From positions 1 through 8,513 of the forward strand of contig JAEOSV010000270.1 in assembly GCA_016840185.1 (NCBI GenBank): DNA of 8,513 nucleotides. The letters are read 5' to 3'. The DNA is from Candidatus Hermodarchaeota archaeon. GTDB lineage: Archaea; Asgardarchaeota; Hermodarchaeia; Hermodarchaeales; Hermodarchaeaceae. The notes beneath the pieces are model-generated. The model searched no databases and was not told the DNA's origin. It saw nothing but the letters and a program-made list of their open reading frames with translations. Positions 1 through 4,408 of the stretch are shown here, piece after piece. The first letter of the stretch is position 1, and every line of letters begins with the position of its first letter. Made by a program: the position numbers and the translations under genes.

Positions 1-60
1 CCCTGGCGTGAGAAAATGCGAGAAAAGTACGGTCTGAAAAAGAAGCCTGGAAAGGTGTAG
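1..60 (+). CDS. 3' end of an unidentified gene (C-terminal 19 residues)
   Basis: Frame 1 is open from the window edge to a TAG at 58-60 and encodes a very basic tail (PWREKMREKYGLKKKPGKV). The Lys/Arg-rich end is typical of a nucleic-acid-binding or ribosome-associated protein, but 19 residues are too few to name a family. It is convergent with the operon on the minus strand, with one base between the two stop codons. A T-rich stretch follows immediately (66-75), as expected after an archaeal gene end. That this frame is coding is inferred from the clean stop placement and the amino-acid composition. Confidence 0.45.
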   Translation, partial: PWREKMREKYGLKKKPGKV

Positions 61-61
61 G

Positions 62-508
62 TCACTTTTTCTTTTGTATTTCAAGGTAGCGTCGAATTAG
101 TCGTTCCATGCGTAGGCAGTATAATGCATCTTGTGCAGCCTGTAACGTTTCGGAAAGCAATTCTAATGCTTGTGCATCAGCAGATGAGCTACGTAGATCA
201 CCAAGGGACTCAAATCCCTGTGCGATGGTTGCTGCAAGTTGGGAATAATGGGTAACACTGCTTCGGCGTTGTTCACGAAGGTTGGACAGAAGTTCTTGAA
301 ATTGTGGTTCGATGGTCTCTAATCGAGCTTTCACGAGTTGATCGATTTGATTGATAGTTTCTTTGAGAGTGGAAACTTCTTGGGTGAGTCCTGATAATCT
401 GGTGAAAAGGTTGTTGAACGCCTGAGTGACAAACGGGATGAGTGATTCGTCATCAGCGGGTCCGGGCTGTTCAGATGGTGTTGGAGGGGTGGGTGGTTGT
501 TCGGTCAT
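62..508 (-). CDS. Predicted coiled-coil protein, last gene of the actin operon (CC2)
   Basis: This 148-aa protein was not recognised as a known family. Residues 1-20 are a Pro/Glu-rich, probably disordered leader (TEQPPTPPTPSEQPGP). Residues about 24-148 are dense in Leu, Gln and Glu with heptad-like hydrophobic spacing, which predicts one long helix or several coiled-coil helices, ending in a basic tail (RLIRRYLEIQKKK). No signal peptide or membrane segment is visible, so it is probably cytoplasmic. The ATG is preceded by GAGGTG with a 7-nt spacer. That SD sits directly after the TAA of the upstream coiled-coil gene (14-nt gap), which suggests translational coupling. Its LREQRR segment at residues 77-82 resembles FREQRQ in the neighbouring protein. 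Position in an actin operon suggests a filament-binding or regulatory partner, comparable in context to the arcadins encoded beside crenactin. That role is inference. Confidence 0.8.
   Translation of the reverse strand: MTEQPPTPPTPSEQPGPADDESLIPFVTQAFNNLFTRLSGLTQEVSTLKETINQIDQLVKARLETIEPQFQELLSNLREQRRSSVTHYSQLAATIAQGFESLGDLRSSSADAQALELLSETLQAAQDALYCLRMERLIRRYLEIQKKK
66..75 (+). terminator. T-tract terminator after the fragment gene
   Basis: TTTTTCTTTT starts six bases after the TAG of the plus-strand gene. Archaeal RNA polymerase terminates at T-runs without needing a hairpin, so this fits a terminator. The same bases encode the Lys-rich tail (KKK) of the minus-strand coiled-coil protein. 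On the opposite strand, A-runs at 13-16, 23-26 and 37-41 give the minus-strand operon its own T-runs inside the fragment gene. Assignment is by position and composition only. Confidence 0.4.
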
Positions 509-515
509 TTCATTG

Positions 516-521
516 CACCTC
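516..521 (-). promoter_or_regulatory. Shine-Dalgarno for CC2
   Basis: On the minus strand GAGGTG lies 7 nt before the ATG at 508 and one base after the TAA (523-525) of the preceding gene. This supports the start and suggests coupled translation. A nearer ATG in another frame (CAATGAAATG) is not used. Confidence 0.6.
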
Positions 522-522
522 G

Positions 523-912
523 TTATTTGCCTCCTTTCCTAGAAGTCTCAAAGTCCTTCACGGTTTGGAGCACCTCATCTAAGTTAATACGGTTGGTCAA
601 CTCGTCGACAATTTCGATAATCACACGAATCGCCTCTTCGATATCCTTGAGGTTACTGAGCTCCTTTGCGCGATCTACTTCCGCTAATAGCTGAGTTTCT
701 ACGAGTTGACGCTGTTCTCGGAAAGTTGAAACATCACGATGAATCTCTTGGGCAGCCGTGTTTGCTGATTTAGCGGTCTGATCCATCTGTGCAGAAAGAT
801 CTTGTCCGAGCTGGTCCATTGCTGATTGAGTAGCTTTGAGTTGCTCACCGAGTTCATCAAGGCCCTTTTCGATTTTTTCTATTGCTCCTTTTACTGTCTC
901 TGCATCGGTCAT
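523..912 (-). CDS. Predicted coiled-coil protein of the actin operon (CC1)
   Basis: This 129-aa acidic protein from ATG 912 has no family I recognise. Nearly the whole length is helix-forming and heptad-like. Residues 4-60 carry regular Leu/Ile/Met spacing (IEKIEKGLDELGEQL), a short charged stretch with FREQRQ follows at 64-69, and a second helical block runs from 70 to 122 (LSNLKDIEEAIRVIIEIVDEL), ending in a basic RKGGK tail. No signal peptide or membrane helix is seen. A frame extension to 948 would overlap the upstream actin gene. ATG 912 is preferred because a purine-rich AGAAGGATAGGG lies just upstream and the start falls 19 nt after the actin stop. Co-transcription with two actins suggests an actin-filament partner. 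Vertebrate-type actin regulators are not recognisable in it. Function is inference. Confidence 0.8.
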   Translation of the reverse strand: MTDAETVKGAIEKIEKGLDELGEQLKATQSAMDQLGQDLSAQMDQTAKSANTAAQEIHRDVSTFREQRQLVETQLLAEVDRAKELSNLKDIEEAIRVIIEIVDELTNRINLDEVLQTVKDFETSRKGGK

Positions 913-918
913 TGTTTT

Positions 919-930
919 CCCTATCCTTCT
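919..930 (-). promoter_or_regulatory. Shine-Dalgarno deciding the CC1 start
   Basis: Minus strand AGAAGGATAGGG ends six bases before ATG 912, within the 19-nt gap after the actin A stop (932-934). It favours the internal ATG over the upstream in-frame start at 948. Confidence 0.5.
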
Positions 931-931
931 T

Positions 932-1951
932 TCACATTTTTGTGGCACCTAGCCAACTACTGTAAAGGGGGTTTTCAAGGTCATAAACCTTGACTGTAAG
1001 GTGGGGTAGTTGCGCTTTGAGATCAGTTTCAATGCGGGTTGTGAGTCCTGGTAACATAGAACCTCCACCTGTTAAAACGATATTTGAGGCTAATTCTGCA
1101 CGCACCGTTGTATCCACCCGCATTAATACATCGACAATAGCTTCAGTTAAGCCTTTGTCTCCTACGCCCAGAAGTGTTGGTTGGAATAGAACTTCTGGAG
1201 CTTGCCATGGAAGTGGACCAAGAGAAAGGTCAATCCCTTGAAAAGTAAAATCCACGTTATCATCAAATACGTCATCTACTGCCATTGGAAACACTTGACA
1301 GTGTGTTTGTTTTATGGATCGAATTGCTTTCCCAGTTTTCAACAATGCAGTATAATGAGGAGCAAGATCTGGTGAAGCCGTTTCCGCTTTATGGAGGAGA
1401 AGTTTGCGGATTTCTGCGGAAATAAAGAAACTACCGGTAACTAATTGAAGAATTTGTTCTTCGAGTAAAAATCCCCGATATAGCGGAGTGACGAAGGTAC
1501 TGGTATATCCGATGTCTATGATTAGGGCGGTTTTTCGTCCCCAATAACCCCAAGTCAAAACCTGTTGGATTGCTGCTTCAACGTGAAGACATCCAAGAGC
1601 CTCTTTAACCACTTGACAGAGTTCTGTTATTCGCTCGGAGGGCAATTGGGGAAAGAGTAAAAGTGTTATTTGGAGTTTTTCGCGTTGTTGATTCATCGTT
1701 GGAAATTGTTCCAACGCGAGTGTACAAAGCTGGGTCACAAGAGAGAGGTCGTTGGGAAGCATTCCATTTTCTAGTGGAAATATCCATGCTCTTCGACCTG
1801 GATCAAGTTTTATGAATACTGATGTACTTCGACTTGGTTTGGGATTTTTGAAAGCAGCAGGGATGATTATGGGTTCTGTTTGTTGGGGGAACCCACATTT
1901 CAAGTAGCCACTACCCAGGTCAATGATAAGGTTGGCTTGGGTATCATTCAC
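932..1951 (-). CDS. Actin-related protein A (Arp-like, archaeal)
   Basis: This 339-aa member of the actin/Hsp70 ATPase superfamily follows actin almost block by block. The phosphate-1 loop is IIDLGSGYLKCGF, with Asp11, Gly13, Ser14 and Lys18 at actin's own numbering. FPLENG (58-63) matches actin YPIEHG. IQQVLT (128-133) keeps the Gln137 equivalent. Phosphate-2 is DIGYTSTFVTPLYRG (146-160). IRSIKQTHCQV (210-220) matches VRDIKEKLCYV. PEVLFQPTLLG (252-262) and NIVLTGGGSMLPGL (290-303) follow. Tyr149 and Phe153 occupy the actin Asp157 and His161 positions. Subdomain 2 is about ten residues short. The protein ends just after SSWLGA, so actin residues of about 347-375 are missing. It is cytoplasmic and probably filament-forming. 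The start is GTG without a clear SD, 114 nt after actin B. Actin-family membership is secure. Its place among lokiactins, Asgard Arps and crenactins is not resolved. Confidence 0.92.
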   Translation of the reverse strand: MNDTQANLIIDLGSGYLKCGFPQQTEPIIIPAAFKNPKPSRSTSVFIKLDPGRRAWIFPLENGMLPNDLSLVTQLCTLALEQFPTMNQQREKLQITLLLFPQLPSERITELCQVVKEALGCLHVEAAIQQVLTWGYWGRKTALIIDIGYTSTFVTPLYRGFLLEEQILQLVTGSFFISAEIRKLLLHKAETASPDLAPHYTALLKTGKAIRSIKQTHCQVFPMAVDDVFDDNVDFTFQGIDLSLGPLPWQAPEVLFQPTLLGVGDKGLTEAIVDVLMRVDTTVRAELASNIVLTGGGSMLPGLTTRIETDLKAQLPHLTVKVYDLENPLYSSWLGATKM

Positions 1952-2065
1952 AAATGAAGTTTAGGAAACATGTTTGAAAACAGTTTCTATTCTCGTGAGA
2001 GGAGAAACGAGATTTCTAGGAATTAATTTCAACCTGTAATATCCGAATTTAGAAGGATTATTGTT
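1952..2065 (-). promoter_or_regulatory. Inter-actin spacer with inverted repeats, possible internal promoter
   Basis: This 114-nt gap is the longest inside the operon. It contains a perfect 10-bp palindrome AAACATGTTT (1966-1975), an inverted repeat TCTCGT/ACGAGA (1991-1996 and 2007-2012, 10-nt loop), and an AT-rich segment on the minus strand (about 2021-2030, AATTAATT). The AT-rich segment could act as a TATA element with a start near 1995-2000. The downstream actin A begins with GTG and has no purine-rich SD. The repeats are seen directly. Promoter or operator function is inference. Confidence 0.3.
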
Positions 2066-3088
2066 TTAGTGCTTCTCAGGGAGTCTATGTAAGGCTGCGG
2101 CACCAGACCACGCGTTTGTCAGGGCATCTTCGAGGGCATAGACGTTAACGGGGAGATGTGGGAGACGCCGTTTGAGTTCGTATTCAAATCGTTCACGAAG
2201 CCCAAGGAACAGTGAGCCCCCTCCGGTGAGAACGATATCATTGGAAAGTTCTCGTCGTATTGTCATATCCGTTTGTTCAATGGATTCAATTACCGCATCG
2301 ATGAGCCCCATGTCTCCTATTCCGATAAGAGAGGGATCGAAAAGGACTTCGGGGGCTTGCCAAGGTACTGATCCCAAAGATACGTTGAGACCCTTGCGAC
2401 GATAATTCCATTCACGAGGTGTTTTCTTGTTCTTGGGGTTCGGTCGCACTTGACAGAAATTCCGTTTAATGTATTCAATGGCTTTGGTATCGGTTGCGAT
2501 TTTTGCATAGTCTGAATATCTTTCTGAATTCTTAGCCTTATCCTCAAATAAGCGACGTAATGCTGCTGTGACATAAAGACTCCCAGTAACCTTATCGACG
2601 ACATGTTCTCGAAGTAAAAATCCTTGGTAAATCGGTGTAATCATCGATACTGTGTGCCCAATATCTATTACCATCCCTGTGTGTTTGCCCAGAAACAAAA
2701 GCGTAAGAACCTGTTGATATGCTGCAAGGAGTTTTCGACACCCGAGTTGTACTCTGAGCTCATCACACACATCATACACGCGGTTTTGTTCTACTGTCGA
2801 AAAAACAAGAAGTTGAAGTTCTGTCGCAACGCGTTTATGACCACCAATTGCCATCCGATCAAATACATCAAGAATCAGGGGTTTCAACACTTCGGTATCA
2901 GGAAGATTCCCATTTTCCAAAGGAAAGAATTTGCCAAGACGTGTGGGATCCAATGTTGTGAGATATGAATCGCCTTTGTTTTCTCCTTGACTTTTCAAAT
3001 ACGCAGGCATTATTTTGGGTAAGGTCTGGTTAGGATAACCATACTTGAGAAAACCGGTTCCTAAATCTACGATGAGGGGATTTTGCAT
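2066..3088 (-). CDS. Actin-related protein B (Arp-like, archaeal)
   Basis: This 340-aa paralogue of the neighbouring actin has the same element order: LIVDLGTGFLKYGY (5-18), FPLENG (55-60), YQQVLT (124-129) with the Gln137 equivalent, DIGHTVSMITPIYQG (142-156), YIKRNFCQV (206-214), PWQAPEVLFDPSLIG (242-256), DIVLTGGGSLFLGL (284-297) and NAWSGAAAL near the end. It is more divergent at the nucleotide site than actin A. Ser14 is Thr11, Asp157 is His145, His161 is Met149, and the Arg210 and Glu214 equivalents appear as Glu205 and Arg209. A Lys/Arg-rich insert (NPKNKKTPREWNYRRK, 217-232) precedes the PEVLF block. The C-terminal 29 or so residues of actin are absent. ATG 3088 has GAGGA just upstream and lies 34 nt after the NIF3-like gene. 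It probably forms filaments or heterofilaments with actin A. That pairing is inferred. Confidence 0.92.
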   Translation of the reverse strand: MQNPLIVDLGTGFLKYGYPNQTLPKIMPAYLKSQGENKGDSYLTTLDPTRLGKFFPLENGNLPDTEVLKPLILDVFDRMAIGGHKRVATELQLLVFSTVEQNRVYDVCDELRVQLGCRKLLAAYQQVLTLLFLGKHTGMVIDIGHTVSMITPIYQGFLLREHVVDKVTGSLYVTAALRRLFEDKAKNSERYSDYAKIATDTKAIEYIKRNFCQVRPNPKNKKTPREWNYRRKGLNVSLGSVPWQAPEVLFDPSLIGIGDMGLIDAVIESIEQTDMTIRRELSNDIVLTGGGSLFLGLRERFEYELKRRLPHLPVNVYALEDALTNAWSGAAALHRLPEKH

Positions 3089-3122
3089 GGGATATCCTCA
3101 GTTCCTCAAATTCGAGAGGCGC

Positions 3123-3938
3123 CTAGGGGTGTGTCAGTAGAGTTGAATAGGGTACTGTTGGCTCAAGGAAGTTAAATGTAACCTTAGGTAGTTCAACTCG
3201 CAAAATCTGAGTTAAACGACTCATTCCTGGTGTTTCTGTTGCCGTTTGAGGGACAGCAACAAGCTTGATTTTCAGTTGGCTGGCCTGTGTGGCGAGTTCG
3301 TGTGTAAGATGTCCCGTAAGATATGTGTCATACCCCTGTTCCCATGCAAGACGTAACCAATCTGGATTGATTCCTTTCCCACCGACAATGACAAGCCTTT
3401 CCACTCCATCGTCAAGATTTCCCACATAATTTATTGAGGGTAAATTCAGACGTTTTGAAACATACTGGATGAACATCTTCAGATTCGTTTCCTTTGGAAC
3501 TTCACACACTCGTCCTAGCGGGTGCACATCACCTTGAAGGGGAACCTTAAACACATCATTGACTTTGAAGCCAAGTGTATGAGCTAAGACGTCATTCATA
3601 CCACCATCAACCATAGCCCAATTATAATGTGTAATGAAGACCGTGATGTTTCGCTTTAACAAATGCTGAAGAAGGAGCTGTGGGAGACCGGTTAAACTAC
3701 GTGTCGAATTGTAAAACGGGGAACGATGAGCAATGAGTAGACTCGCTTTATGTTCGCTAGCCTGAACAATTATTGGAAGCGTAATGTCGACACACACATC
3801 TACGGTTGAAATACGAACACGGCGTTGTTTCGATTCGTGGCTGACTCCAAGAATGACACCGTCAACATCATCCTTTGGCACAAACACAGCCGGTGCCAAC
3901 TTTCGTAAATTTGAGATAACCTCCCATAGAGTTGTCAA
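3123..3938 (-). CDS. NIF3/DUF34 (YbgI) family protein with altered metal site
   Basis: This 271-aa protein fits the NIF3/DUF34 fold and length. Landmarks are LWEVISNLRKLAP, then VDVCVDITLPIIVQASEHKASLLIAHRSPFY (45-76, family LDVT...DLIVAHHPLIF), THYNWAMVDGGMNDVLAHTLG (103-123, family HTNLDAAPGGVNDALAEALG), LVIVGGKG (182-189, family GSGA position), YDTYLTGHLTHE (203-214, family ADAYITGEIKHH) and QTATE (231-235, family HYATE). Of the usual dinuclear-metal ligands, His71 and Glu235 remain. The second His is Arg72, the HTNLD Asp is Ala108, and the HYATE His is Gln231. NIF3 proteins are cytoplasmic hexamers of uncertain biochemical role. The start is TTG 3938 with AAAGGTTGAG upstream and an in-frame TGA just before it. 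It heads the actin operon. Family call is fairly sure; catalytic activity is doubtful. Confidence 0.82.
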   Translation of the reverse strand: MTTLWEVISNLRKLAPAVFVPKDDVDGVILGVSHESKQRRVRISTVDVCVDITLPIIVQASEHKASLLIAHRSPFYNSTRSLTGLPQLLLQHLLKRNITVFITHYNWAMVDGGMNDVLAHTLGFKVNDVFKVPLQGDVHPLGRVCEVPKETNLKMFIQYVSKRLNLPSINYVGNLDDGVERLVIVGGKGINPDWLRLAWEQGYDTYLTGHLTHELATQASQLKIKLVAVPQTATETPGMSRLTQILRVELPKVTFNFLEPTVPYSTLLTHP

Positions 3939-3943
3939 GAAAA

Positions 3944-3953
3944 CTCAACCTTT
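3944..3953 (-). promoter_or_regulatory. Shine-Dalgarno supporting the TTG start of the NIF3-like gene
   Basis: Minus strand AAAGGTTGAG lies 5 nt before TTG 3938, and an in-frame TGA lies within this element. Translation therefore cannot begin further upstream, and no ATG or GTG occurs in the first dozen codons. The gene most likely starts at TTG. Confidence 0.5.
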
Positions 3954-4035
3954 GTCGTGATTATACCCATGAGAGGCTATCTAGATTTTTAGTCTTTTGT
4001 GGGGTGAGAGATACCAGGTTATTGAGAATAATAAT

Positions 4036-4057
4036 AAAATACTAAATTCATTATATT
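4036..4057 (+). promoter_or_regulatory. AT-rich promoter-like element (plus strand)
   Basis: The stretch around AAATACTAAA (4038-4047) and TTATATT (4051-4057) resembles an archaeal TATA region. At the usual spacing of about 25 nt, transcription would begin near 4065-4080, where the first inverted repeat starts. It could drive a structured RNA or a long leader of the methyltransferase gene. This is inference from composition and spacing only. Confidence 0.3.
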
Positions 4058-4070
4058 CTGTTATCCATCA

Positions 4071-4198
4071 ATTCGGATGGGTACCGAATATGGGTGTAAC
4101 CCCACACCCTCTATCCCGTCCGCACTGAAGGCTTCCGGGACTACTTCTGGCAAATTTTCCGATAGTCTAATGATATTTGGGAAACCGTGTTTGCCAGA
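4071..4198 (+). ncRNA. Candidate structured RNA or 5' leader (three hairpins)
   Basis: Three inverted repeats follow each other. The first is ATTCGG (4071-4076) with CCGAAT (4084-4089), loop 7. The second is GGGTGT (4092-4097) with ACACCC (4104-4109), loop 6. The third is larger: TCTGGCAAA (4146-4154) with TTTGCCAGA (4190-4198) enclosing TTTCC (4156-4160) with GGAAA (4180-4184), asymmetric by a CCGTG bulge. No tRNA, SRP, RNase P or box C/D pattern was recognised. It may be a small RNA or part of the methyltransferase leader. The pairings are seen in the sequence, while transcription and function are inferred. Confidence 0.3.
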
Positions 4199-4302
4199 TA
4201 TATTATGGGAAAAAACGCGATTTAAGGATAAAGGAGGGCACGAGATAAGTGGAGTTGAACAGAGTGTGACTCACCGTATCCGTGTTAAATTTGATTTACT
4301 TA

Positions 4303-4316
4303 GGATAAAATTATCC
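4303..4316. repeat. Inverted repeat upstream of the methyltransferase
   Basis: GGATAA (4303-4308) and TTATCC (4311-4316) are perfect inverted arms separated by AA. The two-base spacer suits a dimeric protein-binding site better than an RNA hairpin. AGGATAAA also occurs at 4225-4232, so this half-site is present twice in the leader. It could be an operator of the RNA methyltransferase. No regulator can be named. Confidence 0.3.
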
Positions 4317-4392
4317 AGGGGCTTTTAGAGAAGTTTCAAACTGTGATACCATACTTTGAAAGGCTTTATAATCCACTTCGGCTAGGCAACGC

Positions 4393-4398
4393 GAGGAG
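4393..4398 (+). promoter_or_regulatory. Shine-Dalgarno deciding the methyltransferase start
   Basis: GAGGAG lies 10 nt before GTG 4409. The upstream in-frame GTG at 4343 has no comparable element, and the conserved NusB-like domain begins only after residue 30 of the longer form. The shorter protein is therefore preferred. Confidence 0.5.
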
Positions 4399-4408
4399 AA
4401 GCTGGAAA

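Larger units (their letters stand above)
3939..4408. other. Divergent intergenic region, no convincing gene
   Basis: This is the longest gap in the window, between the minus-strand actin operon and the plus-strand methyltransferase. On the left, an A/T-rich stretch on the minus strand (about 3981-3995, ACTAAAAATC) could be the TATA element of the actin operon. The centre holds an AT-rich segment (4021-4060) followed by several inverted repeats. The right end contains a strong AGGAGG (4231-4236) without a suitable following ORF, and the methyltransferase leader. An 83-codon frame at 4077-4328 has no recognisable protein character. Its ATG lies in a hairpin loop. Confidence 0.5.

Noticed and set aside
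523..948. Longer CC1 start at 948
   Set aside because: It would overlap the end of actin A by 17 nt and adds a residue stretch unlike the rest. ATG 912 has a purine-rich SD.
2624..2968. A 114-codon plus-strand frame inside actin B
   Set aside because: It lies entirely antisense to a clearly conserved actin gene and is Cys/His/Asn-rich with no domain. It is a shadow frame.
932..3088. MreB, ParM or Hsp70 identity for the two actin-fold proteins
   Set aside because: The PEVLF block, FPLENG (actin YPIEHG), the IK..CxV helix and NIVLTGGG arrangement follow eukaryotic actin and Arps. The proteins lack the MreB DIGGGTT signature and are too short for Hsp70.
4071..4198. tRNA, SRP RNA, RNase P RNA or box C/D guide RNA
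   Set aside because: No T-loop GTTCRA pattern, no acceptor-stem pairing, and no convincing C/D boxes or P RNA core motif were found in the hairpin region.
4077..4328. An 83-codon open frame in the 3939-4408 gap
   Set aside because: No family resemblance, low-complexity-free but non-protein-like composition, no SD, and its ATG lies in the loop of an inverted repeat. Structured non-coding DNA explains it better.
4343..4408. Upstream GTG start for the methyltransferase
   Set aside because: There is no SD before GTG 4343 and the added 22 residues precede the NusB-like domain. It cannot be fully excluded.
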